DNA from: JASLPR01 sp964496475
Lineage (GTDB): Bacteria > Chloroflexota > UBA11872 > VXNJ01
Length of the DNA stretch: 60,569 nt
Direction: 5' to 3'
NCBI GenBank assembly: GCA_964496475.1
Contig: CAZBZS010000010.1
Coordinates: forward strand, 1 to 60,569
In this document: piece after piece, positions 26,323-35,175 of the stretch
Layout of the letters: every line of letters begins with the position of its first letter
Position numbering within the stretch: the stretch's first letter is position 1
Program-made: the position numbers and the translations under genes
Notes under the pieces: generated by a model
What the model saw: only the letters and a program-made list of their open reading frames with translations
The model's database searches: none
Told to the model about the DNA's origin: nothing

Positions 26323-26658
26323 CTAGGGAAGCTTGAAATGTAGGGCGGGTGGTCGGGGATCGGGGTCCACCTCTCCGAACACGTAAACTACCCCCACTTC
26401 ACCTTCTCCCACGACGCGCACCAAAAATACCACTGCCAGCGCCAGTATTGGGCCGACAATAAAGAGCACTCCCGCCACCACCAGCCAGGGCCTGCGCCCA
26501 TCTCTAGCGCCTTTCGGTCCCTCATCCGACACACCCGCTCTCTCCTCCTCTGAACACTCACCCGCCGTCTGCAACCGAACGTCGCAGCTACGGCACAATG
26601 CGTGGTGCCGTCGATTCCTATGGCCGCAGTTGGCGTAAATCCGAACGTTGCTGCTCAC
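26323..26658 (-). CDS. zinc-ribbon membrane protein, function unknown
   Basis: A 111-residue protein with a short N-terminal zinc-ribbon-like segment (N-C-G-H-R-N and C-R-S-C near residues 11-26), a charged linker, one strong membrane helix (residues 61-84) and a C-terminal tail. The GTG at 26658 has GGAGG six bases upstream and is preferred over the longer frame to 26718. The first Cys pair appears incomplete (A-N-C where C-P-N-C is usual), so zinc binding may be weakened. Confidence 0.5.
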   Translation of the reverse strand: MSSNVRIYANCGHRNRRHHALCRSCDVRLQTAGECSEEERAGVSDEGPKGARDGRRPWLVVAGVLFIVGPILALAVVFLVRVVGEGEVGVVYVFGEVDPDPRPPALHFKLP

Positions 26659-26841
26659 CGGACTCCCTCCAGCGCCCGCACCGACATGTGATTCCTGCCG
26701 TTCCGGTGTCACCGCCATCCGCCAATCGTGACCTCAAACCTACCGGACCCCATCGAATAAAGCATCTCCCATTGACCCACCCCGTACCGTCGCCCAAACT
26801 GAGCGGGCCCTCCAATTAACCACCCGAATCGAGGCTCCCTC

Positions 26842-27816
26842 TTGCCGAAAGTGCTCATGGGCCGCCTGACCGCCGAGCTCTGGCTGCCCAACCTCATGCA
26901 CAAGTTCACCGATGCCGGCTGGGATATCGCCATCAGCCCTGCCGAGCCTCCCCTCACCGAGGAAATTCTCCTCGCCGAGGTGAGCGGTGTCCACGCCGTC
27001 ATCGCCCACAACGCTGACCAGTGGACCGCCCGCGTCATGGACGCAGCCACCGACCTCAAGGTCATCGCCCGCACCGGCGTCGGCTTTGAGCACGTCGACA
27101 TCGATGCCGCCCGCGAGCGCGGCATCGTCGTCGCCACCACCCCCGGCTCCAACGCCGAGACCGTCGCCGATCTCACCTTCGCCATGATGCTCGCCCTTTC
27201 CCGCAAGCTCATCGCCAACGACGCCACCCTGAAGCAAGGCATCTGGAAGCCCATCCTGGCCAACGATATCCACTTCAAGACCATCGGCATCCTAGGCCTC
27301 GGCCGCATCGGTCGTGCCGTCGCCCGCCGCGCGTCTGCCTTCAGGATGAAAGTGATCGGCTACGACCCGTTCGTCGACCCGGCTGGCGTCCAAGAGGCCG
27401 ACGTGCAGCCCGTCACCCTCGACGAGCTCTATTCCAGGAGCGACTTCGTCACCCTGCACCTCCCCGCCACCCCCAACACCACCGGCATGATCGACGCCGG
27501 CGTACTCGCCGCCATGAAATCCACCGCCTTCCTCATCAACACCGCCCGCGGAGCCCTCATCGACGAGCACGCCCTCGCCATCGCCCTCCGCTCCGGACAG
27601 ATCGCCGGCGCCGGCCTCGACGTCTTTGCCACCGAGCCCGCCAGCGACTCCCCGCTCGTGCGCCTGCCCAACGTCCTCGCCAGCCCCCACCTCGCCGGCA
27701 ACACCAAAGAAACCATGGAGATCACGGGCGAGATGGCCGTCGACAACGCCCTCGCCGTCCTCGCCGGCGACTGGCCCAGCGAAGTGGTCGTGAACGGAGT
27801 GTATCCCTGCAATTGA
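26842..27816 (+). CDS. D-2-hydroxyacid dehydrogenase (phosphoglycerate dehydrogenase-like)
   Basis: A 324-residue NAD-dependent dehydrogenase. Motifs: G-L-G-R-I-G-R-A-V-A near residue 154 for NAD, N-T-A-R-G-A-L-I-D near 233 with the substrate-binding Arg, the Glu in A-T-E-P near 265, and the catalytic His in S-P-H-L-A-G-N near 281. TTG start with GAGG upstream. It resembles SerA but lacks the C-terminal ACT domain, so oxidation of another 2-hydroxyacid is equally likely. A second gene of the same family lies at 41168. Confidence 0.87.
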   Translation: MPKVLMGRLTAELWLPNLMHKFTDAGWDIAISPAEPPLTEEILLAEVSGVHAVIAHNADQWTARVMDAATDLKVIARTGVGFEHVDIDAARERGIVVATTPGSNAETVADLTFAMMLALSRKLIANDATLKQGIWKPILANDIHFKTIGILGLGRIGRAVARRASAFRMKVIGYDPFVDPAGVQEADVQPVTLDELYSRSDFVTLHLPATPNTTGMIDAGVLAAMKSTAFLINTARGALIDEHALAIALRSGQIAGAGLDVFATEPASDSPLVRLPNVLASPHLAGNTKETMEITGEMAVDNALAVLAGDWPSEVVVNGVYPCN

Positions 27817-27933
27817 CAGGAGATCGGTGAACGAGCGAATTCGATGAACTGCATATTGAGGCCACCTGCCGGTTGGAACGAAGGTGAGATTTGGATAATG
27901 ATCACCGGACGATTCGGCGGGTAAGGCGGCCGG

Positions 27934-29094
27934 CTAGCCTTCGACTCGGTTGGCGTCGATGTAGTCCCAGTTGAGCTCGATGCCGAGTCCGGGCCCCTGG
28001 GGGATGTGGACGTAGCCCTGGTTGTCCATGGGATCGCAGGGCGAGTGCAGGTAGGGTGGGGTGGCGTCGCGGTCGACGCCGGGCAGGGTGAGGCCGCGCT
28101 CGTAGTATTTACAGGTCTCTTCGGTGGTGGCTCCCAAGACGGCCAGATTGCCGAATCCGCCGACGTGAATTTCGCACTGCTGGCCGAAGGCTTCGTAGAG
28201 ATGGACGGTTTTCATGGTGGCGGTGATGCCGCCGAGGCCGACATCCATGCGACCCATGTCGGCGGCGCCGGCTCTGATCCAGGAGGCGCGGGTGAAGGGG
28301 CCGCCATCTTCCAACTCGGGGGCGAGGATGGCGATATCGAGGGCGCGGGATAGCTCGACGTAAGCTTCCATGCGGCGCTCTTCCATGGGCTGTTCGAGCC
28401 AGTAATAGCCGAGTTTCTCCAGCTCGCGACCGACGTAGATGGACTCCTGGAGGGTGTAGACGCCCCAGGGGTCGTGCATAAGGACCATGTCGTCGCCGAC
28501 TGCGTCGCGCACGGCGCGGCAGACTGCGACGTCTTCGTCGGGAAAGGCCGGTTTGCCGGGAGCGGGTTGCTGCGTGTGCGGGTCCCAGTAGATGTAGGCG
28601 TGGACCTTGAAGGCGGTGTAACCACGCTCTTTGGCCTCCAGTGCGTGCTCGGCGTAGACCTCGGGGCCGCCGAGGTTGGGGGCGGTGCTGCAATAGGCTT
28701 TGACGCGGTCGCGATAGCCACCGAGGAGCTTGTAAACGGGCAGATCAGAGACGCGCCCGAGGAGATCCCAGAGGGCCATGTCGACGCTGGCGGTCATGCG
28801 CTCGGTGAAGCCGTTATGGGCGGTCATCCAATGCCAGAGACGCTCGCGGTCGAGGGGGTCTTCGCCAAGCAGAAGGGGCTTGAGGAGGGCGTCGACAACG
28901 GATTGAGGAGGGGCGGGGAAATAGGCGGAGTAGCCGCCGACGGAAAAGCCTTCAGCACCGCTGTCAGCGCCGATGCGGAGGATGCGCATGATGGTGTCAC
29001 GCAGCTCGCCGTCGCGCACGGCGTATCCCCAGCGGGTTGGCGTGGTCTCGGCGAGAATGGTGAAGGCGATGGTCTCTACTTCGGTGATTCTCAT
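27934..29094 (-). CDS. enolase-superfamily enzyme (mandelate racemase/muconate lactonizing type)
   Basis: A 386-residue protein with the usual capping domain and barrel. Visible sites are the F-K-V-H-A segment near residue 160, M-H-D-P-W-G near 204 with a metal ligand Asp, the E-Q-P after Y-Y-W-L near 232, A-P-E-L-E near 258, and a late C-E-I-H-V-G-G-F-G segment near 308. The metal triad D-E-E appears present. ATG at 29094 begins the conserved M-R-I-T-E; the open frame extends to 29127. Likely a sugar-acid dehydratase or epimerase; substrate not assignable. It runs convergent to the 2-hydroxyacid dehydrogenase gene. Confidence 0.82.
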   Translation of the reverse strand: MRITEVETIAFTILAETTPTRWGYAVRDGELRDTIMRILRIGADSGAEGFSVGGYSAYFPAPPQSVVDALLKPLLLGEDPLDRERLWHWMTAHNGFTERMTASVDMALWDLLGRVSDLPVYKLLGGYRDRVKAYCSTAPNLGGPEVYAEHALEAKERGYTAFKVHAYIYWDPHTQQPAPGKPAFPDEDVAVCRAVRDAVGDDMVLMHDPWGVYTLQESIYVGRELEKLGYYWLEQPMEERRMEAYVELSRALDIAILAPELEDGGPFTRASWIRAGAADMGRMDVGLGGITATMKTVHLYEAFGQQCEIHVGGFGNLAVLGATTEETCKYYERGLTLPGVDRDATPPYLHSPCDPMDNQGYVHIPQGPGLGIELNWDYIDANRVEG

Positions 29095-29329
29095 CTCGAT
29101 CCCATCCCTTTCGCGCTTCGGCGGCAACGCCCGATTTTGCCGGAGGGCCGTTACTCTAACGGACAGTTATTGCAGCGCTCCCGCGCCGGAATCAGGCGCG
29201 TCACCGTCCGCTTGCCCTTCGGCCCCCGCGCCGCGTCCCTCAACACCTCAAGAATATTGTGACGGAATCCGGCCATATGCTCCCCACTTGCGCCAATTCT
29301 ATCTCCCCCCCATCAAGCGGCACCACCGC

Positions 29330-29836
29330 CTACTCCCCTGGATACGGATTCACAGCGCTAATCCTCGCCTGCGTCGCGATCTCCTCCGGCCCCCAGAACG
29401 TCTTGATGTACTCAAGCACCACCCGGATTTCCGCCGGCGTCAGTATCTCCTCGTACGCGATCATCCGGCTCTTAAAAGTCGGCGACTCGTACAGCTTTCC
29501 CCCTCGCAAAACGATCTCGTAGAGCTGCGCGTCCGCATGATGCCAAGTGTGCCCGCTCGCATCGTGTGGCGGCGCCGGACGCGTGTAATCGGCCCTTGCA
29601 ACCTGCCAGTTGGGTTCGCCTTCTCCCGACATCCCGTGGCAAGCTGCACAGTTGGCTTCGTAGATAGTGCGACCCAGCCCGATCTCGCCATCCCCGTCCC
29701 CCACCGGTGCCTCCGGCTCCACCACTTCCGCCCCGACCGTCGGCGCGTTCACCACCAGCTCCCGTTCCGTCCCACACCCAACCAGTGTCGACGCCAATAT
29801 CAGGCTGACAGTCCATATCATGGACTTACGCTTCAA
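29330..29836 (-). CDS. lipoprotein cytochrome c (one CxxCH)
   Basis: A c-type cytochrome with a lipoprotein signal (basic K-R-K, hydrophobic segment, lipobox L-V-G-C-G) and one haem-binding C-A-A-C-H about 60 residues later. The axial Met is probably in the segment S-R-M-I-A-Y near residue 123. It would be anchored outside the membrane as an electron carrier. TTG at 29836 with GGAGG upstream is preferred, although the frame extends to 29866. It is divergent from the TPR lipoprotein gene, with about 115 bases between. Confidence 0.82.
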   Translation of the reverse strand: MKRKSMIWTVSLILASTLVGCGTERELVVNAPTVGAEVVEPEAPVGDGDGEIGLGRTIYEANCAACHGMSGEGEPNWQVARADYTRPAPPHDASGHTWHHADAQLYEIVLRGGKLYESPTFKSRMIAYEEILTPAEIRVVLEYIKTFWGPEEIATQARISAVNPYPGE

Positions 29837-29951
29837 GCCGCAGCCTACCTCCGCGGGTTCAGACACCAGGACAGTATCATCTACGGTCCCGGGGCCTTCA
29901 AGCCCATCCGTCCTGCCCCGGCTCAGTCACGTTCCGACATCTGGGATTGAA

Positions 29952-30752
29952 ATGCCACCTTGCTGGGTCTCCCGCGCCGCCACCATGGCCGGGCTCATTC
30001 TCCTCGCCCTCGGCGCCTGCGGACGCACCGAACGAGCCGAAATCGCGACCCCCATAGAAGCCCCGCCCCCCGCCACCGCCGCAGAGTCCGTCGTCCTCGA
30101 CGAATACGGCTACACCTCCAACGAATGCCTCTGCGCCGTCGCCAGCCCTCAGCCCGAGCCCCCGCTCGTATACGCCGGAGCCAGCCCCGCCGTCACCCAC
30201 GCCGCCCTCCTATTCCAGGAGGAGAACTTCGACGACTCCCTTGCCGGCTTCAATCTCATCCTGGCCTACGGCGACGGACACGCTCATGACCACTTCAACC
30301 GTGGCGTTGTCCATTTGCGACTCGCCCATCTGGACGAAGCCATCGCCGACTTCGATCGCGCCATCCAGCTCGATCCCACTCTCTCCGCCGCCCACCTCAA
30401 TCTCGGCATCGCCCACTATCGCACCCGCGACAGCGAATCCGCCCTTCGGCACATCGCCACCGCCATCGAGCAGTCCGCCGCCTACGCCCGCGCATACTGG
30501 AACCGGGGCTACATGCTCGGCATGCAGACCGACTATGAAGCTGGCCTTGCCGCCTTCGACGTGGCCGTCAGACTCGGTCCCGACGACCCGGTCAATCTCC
30601 TGGGGCGCGGCCTGGCCTACGCAAACATCGGGCGCACCAGCGACGCCCGCGCCGACCTCCAGGCCGCCCTCGCCCTCACCGACGACCCCGCCCTCATTGT
30701 TCCCATCGAGATAGCTCTGCGCGACATGGCCGATCCGACCGCTAACGACTAG
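29952..30752 (+). CDS. TPR-repeat lipoprotein
   Basis: A 266-residue protein with a lipoprotein signal (L-L-A-L-G-A-C-G near residue 22) followed by a proline/alanine linker and about four tetratricopeptide repeats from residue 80 on (F-N-R-G-V-V-H-L-R-L, A-H-L-N-L-G-I-A-H-Y, A-Y-W-N-R-G-Y-M-L, L-L-G-R-G-L-A-Y). TPR repeats bind protein partners. The likely location is the outer face of the cytoplasmic membrane. The ORF is open upstream, but the ATG at 29952 gives the signal peptide. Confidence 0.78.
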   Translation: MPPCWVSRAATMAGLILLALGACGRTERAEIATPIEAPPPATAAESVVLDEYGYTSNECLCAVASPQPEPPLVYAGASPAVTHAALLFQEENFDDSLAGFNLILAYGDGHAHDHFNRGVVHLRLAHLDEAIADFDRAIQLDPTLSAAHLNLGIAHYRTRDSESALRHIATAIEQSAAYARAYWNRGYMLGMQTDYEAGLAAFDVAVRLGPDDPVNLLGRGLAYANIGRTSDARADLQAALALTDDPALIVPIEIALRDMADPTAND

Positions 30753-30842
30753 TCCCCCCACTTATCCCGCGCCCAACCTCAATCCACTCCCATCCCGACC
30801 ATCCCTCCGCCTTCACGCCCCGATCTCGTCACCGTCCACCCC

Positions 30843-31225
30843 TTACCACGCGCCCGCATCCAGCAAACCCAGAAAGACCTTCTTGTCCCCCTCGTCCACC
30901 AGCTCGTCCCCCGCTCTTCGCGCCCGAGCTTGCAGCTCGGCCGACTCCAGAGACCCGGCGCAGTCTCGGGCAAGCGCCAAGTATTCCAACATCCAAGCTC
31001 GGTCGAACGGCGTCTGCTCGGCTCCGTTTTGCGCACTCAATTCCTCGCAGGCCTCCGCGTGAGACCCGGCCGGCTCCCCGTGACCGAGGTAGGAGTGGAC
31101 CGTCGCCGGCAGTCGCTCTCCCCCCTCCGCACCCACGTCCCCCGATTCCCGCACATCTCATTGTTGAACTCCACTCCAAACTGACGATGCACCGCTGTAT
31201 CGCCAACTTCCTCCGGCATCTTCAA
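30843..31225 (-). pseudogene. frameshifted hypothetical protein with helical repeat character
   Basis: Two overlapping minus-strand frames appear to be one gene. The first (from 31225) begins M-K-M-P-E-E-V-G-D and carries H-R-Q-F-G-V-E-F-N-N. After a frame change near 31150 the second continues through T-V-H-S-Y-L-G-H-G-E to a helical C-terminus (P-F-D-R-A-W-M-L-E-Y-L-A-L-A-R, then D-E-G-D-K-K-V-F-L). The C-terminal pattern resembles small proteins built of TPR-like helices, but no family can be named. The frame change may be real decay or a sequencing error. Confidence 0.42.
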
Positions 31226-31246
31226 CCTTCCGTAAATCTCTCTGGC

Positions 31247-32344
31247 CTAATCCACTCCATATTTCTCCACCGCCCCCGGGTCGAGCTCCAGCCCGAGTCC
31301 CATCTTGTCAGGGTCCGGCGACCATTTCGCTCCCGCCGGCACATCGAATTCCTTATACAGAATTACATCCTCCTCCTCCCTCGAACCCAGGCACTCAACC
31401 ACCATCATGTTCGGAGCTGCGCAGGCCATGTGCAGGTGAACCAGCTGATAACTGTGCGACGCCACCGGCAGATTGAACGCATCCGCTATCGCCGCCACTT
31501 TCATCCACTCCGTCACGCCCCCCACCCTGCCCACATCCGGCTGCACGATGTCCGCCGCGCCACGCGCGATCAGATCCTTGAAGCCCCATTTCGTGTACTC
31601 GTGCTCCCCGGTCGCCACCGGAATATCCACCGCCGCCACCACCCGCGCCAGCCCATCGATGTCGTCCGCCAGCACCGGCTCCTCGTACCATCCCACATCA
31701 AACTCCTCGAACCTCCGCGCCATCCCGATCGCCTGCTTCGTCGTGTAGCCGTTGTTCGCGTCGATGTAGATCACAACCTCATCCCCCACCGCCTTGCGCA
31801 CCGCTCGCAGCCGCTGCACATCCTCGTCCGTACTAGACCCGAAATCCTTCCCCACCTTCATTTTCACTCGCGTCATCCCGCGCTCCACGTAGCTCATCTG
31901 CTCCTCCACCAATTCCGCCTCCGTGTACGAAGTCCAGCCGCCGCTGCCGTAGATCGGAACCGATTCCCGGCACGGACCCAGCAGCTTGTACAACGGCAGC
32001 CCCACGCTCTTCGCCTTCAGGTCCCACAGCGCGATATCCACCGCCGAGATCGCCTGGAAGGCCACTCCCTTCCTGCCAATCCCCCTCACCCGCCAGAACA
32101 TCTCCTGCCACAAGCCTTCAATATTGAGCGGATCGGCCCCTTCTAGCAGAGGTTTCAGGTCATGATCGATCACCGCCCGCACCGCTCGGCTCGCCGTCGA
32201 CATCCCCAGGCCTTCGATACCTTCGTCCGTCGCTATATGGACGAAACAATGCCCGCCCATTCCCATGCTCACCGCCGTCGCGTCCGCCAGCGGCGGGTCC
32301 CGCGGAATCGCCATCAGCGTCGTGCGAACCTGTGCGATCTTCAC
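31247..32344 (-). CDS. enolase-superfamily enzyme (mandelate racemase type)
   Basis: A 365-residue enzyme with the K-x-K motif of the mandelate-racemase subgroup (V-K-M-K-V-G near residue 162), metal ligands in Y-I-D-A-N-N-G near 192 and Y-E-E-P near 218, T-G-E-H-E near 242, and a His segment S-H-S-Y-Q near 294. K-x-K with these ligands favours racemase or acid-sugar dehydratase chemistry. The GTG at 32344 (V-K-I-A-Q-V) starts the conserved sequence; the frame extends to 32512 with unlikely Arg-rich residues. Confidence 0.84.
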   Translation of the reverse strand: MKIAQVRTTLMAIPRDPPLADATAVSMGMGGHCFVHIATDEGIEGLGMSTASRAVRAVIDHDLKPLLEGADPLNIEGLWQEMFWRVRGIGRKGVAFQAISAVDIALWDLKAKSVGLPLYKLLGPCRESVPIYGSGGWTSYTEAELVEEQMSYVERGMTRVKMKVGKDFGSSTDEDVQRLRAVRKAVGDEVVIYIDANNGYTTKQAIGMARRFEEFDVGWYEEPVLADDIDGLARVVAAVDIPVATGEHEYTKWGFKDLIARGAADIVQPDVGRVGGVTEWMKVAAIADAFNLPVASHSYQLVHLHMACAAPNMMVVECLGSREEEDVILYKEFDVPAGAKWSPDPDKMGLGLELDPGAVEKYGVD

Positions 32345-32887
32345 CCTTGTTCCCCTCGCGCATCCCCGGTCGTGCCGGTCCCCTAGCCTAATACAACCCA
32401 CCCCCATCAGCCGTCGGCATGAATCTTGACGAATTCCAGTCCGCAATTCCCCGGTCCATCTCCGCGTGCCCGTCCCCCTGCGACCACCCGCGATCCACAC
32501 GAGCTCCGCCACCTGCCGGCCACCAATTTATCCCCGATCATCGAGCCCACCCACATAAATTCAATCTCACGGGCCAGTGGGATTCACACCAAGAGCGCAG
32601 CACTGATCGGGGAAACTCGCTACGCAGGATTAGGCCTGAAGGGGGTATGCAGACCGGTGGCAGCCGGTAGAATCGATCACTATTTCAGGCTAGGAAACAT
32701 CCAATTCCAGGATGCATCGGCTGATATAGATGCTCGGCGTTCGTGTCGGAATAGCCGATGTCGTATCGCAAGTAAAACGACAAACTTCCCTCCGGTCGAT
32801 ATTCAGCCGCTTCCCCGATAATGTCGCTTTAGAATTTGCAGTAGAAGAGGTGACCAGCATGGATAGGTTCGCGTTGGCTAGACATTC
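32345..32887. other. intergenic region at the edge of the low-GC island
   Basis: About 540 bases without a recognisable gene. Base composition falls from GC-rich to more even toward 32880. Short frames on the plus strand lack family features. The promoter of the following gene should be here, but no box can be named with confidence. Confidence 0.45.
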
Positions 32888-34330
32888 GTGAAAATCCGAA
32901 TACTCCTTACCGCTGCACTGGCTGCTATTGCGCTCTTGCTTGCTGCGTGTAGAGATTCACAGATCGATGTCGAGCGGGAAGTAGGCTTAGAAACAACAAT
33001 GGCTTCTTCACCCACTCCGTCAGATCCAAACAATACTGACATCCATAGTGGGCAACCGTCCCGTGAAGAAGATAGTTTGCCACCAAACGAAGAAGTCCTT
33101 TCGCCAGCAAACGAAGAAACTCTGCCTCCGGCAAGCGGAGACCGTTTCGGGCATTTGAGTTCTGGTAGAGATGCGGGTCCTGGCAGATGGAGAAGGGCCC
33201 ATCCAGGAGTCTTTTCGTGGGGGCTAATCGAAAAATCTCCTGGACGCCTTGATTGGTATCACGCAGATGGATTAATTCAAAGCATGCAAAAGGATGACGC
33301 GGGCATCCTAATAACACTCTGGCCGTTCGCTGATTGGGACCAACAGTCCTGTCACAGTGGTAAGCCCCTATACAGACCGATATTCCCGGAACTTGGAGCT
33401 TCACTCTACAAACCGTGCGATCTTTCTGCCTATTCGTCCTGGGTAAATGCAACAGTAGAACGCTATGACGGTGACGGTATCGACGACATGCCTAAGCTTC
33501 TCTATCCAGTTCGCCACTGGGAAATAGCTAACGAGCCAGAAATGCAGGAGCCTCCTGTGGTTTTCTTCCAAGGAGGTCCGGCTGACTACATAGAACTTTT
33601 GCAAGCATCTACACAGGCGATTCGTAACGCAGATCCTTCGGCGATCGTCATTTTAGGAGGGCAAGCCGGGATGCTGGATCACATGATCCGTTACTGGGAG
33701 CCGATTTTGGCTGCAGCAACAAGGGAGGATATGTTCGATGTGGGCAATATTCATTCAATCTCAAGTAGTGATACGTTCTCTTCGGCAGAATATCGAGAAT
33801 TCCTAAATGAACACGGCCACGCAGCAAAACCATATTGGATCACTGAGGCTGAGATTGGCATTTCGCCGGGATTGTCCAGACCGGTATCGGAATTGGCCCA
33901 AATTCCTCTGATAGGTTCGGTAACTTCATTCGTGAATGGGGCTGAGAAGATTTTGATAGCAGGAGCGGCGTATGGCGGACCTCGCATTCCAGTGGAAGTA
34001 CGCGAAAGTTGGGAAGTAGTTGTCGCAACGATTGGGGATTTCAGCAAGGTCACTGGCCTGTCAGAGAATTCCGCCTTGTTTGTTATGCCGAACGATTCGG
34101 TCATCTACGCACTCTGGGATGGGGCGAAGCTGCCGACCGAAGTGACAGGCCAGGTGTTAGTCCGCCGATTTGACGGGCTAGAACAAACAATCGATGCATC
34201 GCTTATTGATGCCAATATTCCAATGTTCGTTATGACTGAGGAGTCGCCCGTATCAACCAAACAGCCTTTGCCTCCAGGTAATCTGAACACACCACTACGT
34301 AAAGAAGAATCTTCTAGATCATCCAACTAG
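32888..34330 (+). CDS. lipoprotein with glycoside-hydrolase-like TIM barrel (clan GH-A type)
   Basis: A 480-residue secreted lipoprotein. Signal peptide with lipobox L-L-L-A-A-C near residue 16-21, then a low-complexity Ser/Pro/Glu linker to about residue 85. The barrel follows, with F-S-W-G-L-I-E-K-S-P-G-R-L-D-W near 110-124, the presumed acid/base Glu in W-E-I-A-N-E-P near 211-217 and a possible nucleophile Glu in W-I-T-E-A-E-I near 317-323. This layout matches GH5/GH39-type glycosidases, but the family is not certain. Codon use is much more A/T-rich than in neighbouring genes, and a recombinase tail follows within 15 bases, so recent transfer is likely. GTG start, weak ribosome binding site. 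Confidence 0.7.
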   Translation: MKIRILLTAALAAIALLLAACRDSQIDVEREVGLETTMASSPTPSDPNNTDIHSGQPSREEDSLPPNEEVLSPANEETLPPASGDRFGHLSSGRDAGPGRWRRAHPGVFSWGLIEKSPGRLDWYHADGLIQSMQKDDAGILITLWPFADWDQQSCHSGKPLYRPIFPELGASLYKPCDLSAYSSWVNATVERYDGDGIDDMPKLLYPVRHWEIANEPEMQEPPVVFFQGGPADYIELLQASTQAIRNADPSAIVILGGQAGMLDHMIRYWEPILAAATREDMFDVGNIHSISSSDTFSSAEYREFLNEHGHAAKPYWITEAEIGISPGLSRPVSELAQIPLIGSVTSFVNGAEKILIAGAAYGGPRIPVEVRESWEVVVATIGDFSKVTGLSENSALFVMPNDSVIYALWDGAKLPTEVTGQVLVRRFDGLEQTIDASLIDANIPMFVMTEESPVSTKQPLPPGNLNTPLRKEESSRSSN

Positions 34331-34333
34331 GCC

Positions 34334-34450
34334 TTGCCTCCAATGGAGATTCTCGGTCATAGCACGATCAGCCTGACAATGAATACCTATAGCCACGTGC
34401 CCCCTGTAATTGAGGTTAGACCCGGCCGATCCCGTCCCCTATATAGCTAG
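34334..34450 (+). pseudogene. C-terminal tail of a tyrosine recombinase (phage-type integrase)
   Basis: The frame reads M-E-I-L-G-H-S-T-I-S-L-T followed by M-N-T-Y-S-H-V. This is the end of the catalytic domain of tyrosine recombinases: the L-G-H-S-x-I-x-x-T segment with the catalytic His, and the nucleophile Tyr in the T-Y-S-H-V motif. The rest of the gene (about 300 residues) is absent. It lies directly behind the low-GC glycosidase-like gene and marks this spot as the scar of an integrated element. Confidence 0.78.
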
Positions 34451-34539
34451 TACCTGTCCTCGAAAAACAGTGAGGTCCATGGATCGCTCTGTTGGAGGCG
34501 ATAACGCAGTCAACTCGCGGCCTACTGGTTTCGTCAAAA

Positions 34540-34727
34540 TCAATCCTTGCTCCTGATCCATACCCACGCAATAAACCCGAGCACTAGGGATACAACCAAT
34601 ACGGGAATACCCTTCGATCCCAGTGTACTAAACCCGGCGATATTAGCAACGGTTATGAGGACTGCAGCGGTAATCCAACTCAGAAATCCTATGCCGACAA
34701 TGGTATAGAAGGTCGCCTTAAGATCGT
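34540..34727 (-). pseudogene. fragment of an unidentified membrane protein
   Basis: A minus-strand frame without its own clear start encodes about 60 residues with two hydrophobic helices (one containing W-I-T-A-A-V-L-I-T-V-A, the second V-L-V-V-S-L-V-L-G-F-I) and a final W-I-R-S-K-D. Base composition is A/T-richer than the surroundings, like the glycosidase-like gene. Probably part of the same degraded island. Confidence 0.3.
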
Positions 34728-34733
34728 GAGCGG

Positions 34734-35080
34734 CGCCGGGTGCAGGTAGGTCACTACGCCCGGGTTGCTCTTCTTCACGACGTACTCATCGATGTTGGCC
34801 ATCGGACCCGGCCTGTAGAACGCCACCATCACCGCCAGGTCCGCCACGCTGGTGGGTTTCAGGCGGGTCAGGTTCCGGGTTATTGCCGACCCCTCCAACT
34901 GGAACAGTCCCACCGATTCCCCCGAGCCAAGAGTTCAAACGTCTTTTCGTCATCCAACGGCGGGTCTTGCACAACCAGTATTTCAGCCCGCGTTTCCTCG
35001 ATGAACCTCAACGTGGTGGCGATCGTTCTGAACGTCGCCAGCCCCAGGAAGTCCATCTTAAGGAATCCAATTGCACCCAT
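34734..35080 (-). pseudogene. fragment of DNA polymerase III alpha subunit (dnaE), frameshifted
   Basis: Two overlapping minus-strand frames match the central polymerase part of DnaE. The first (from 35080) has L-K-M-D-F-L-G-L and P-L-D-D-E-K-T-F-E-L-L; the second (from 34913) has V-G-L-F-Q-L-E-G-S, L-K-P-T-S and V-A-F-Y-R-P-G-P-M. A frame change near 34915 separates them. Only about 115 of some 1150 residues remain, so this is a non-functional piece, perhaps a duplicate moved by recombination. The functional dnaE must be elsewhere. Confidence 0.82.
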
Positions 35081-35175
35081 CCCGCCCCCCGGGAGCCGCC
35101 CAAACCGTTAACATCCATACCTGACTCGAATCGGCATATGCACGCCAGCCACCCCGGCCAGAGGAGGCGCTCACC

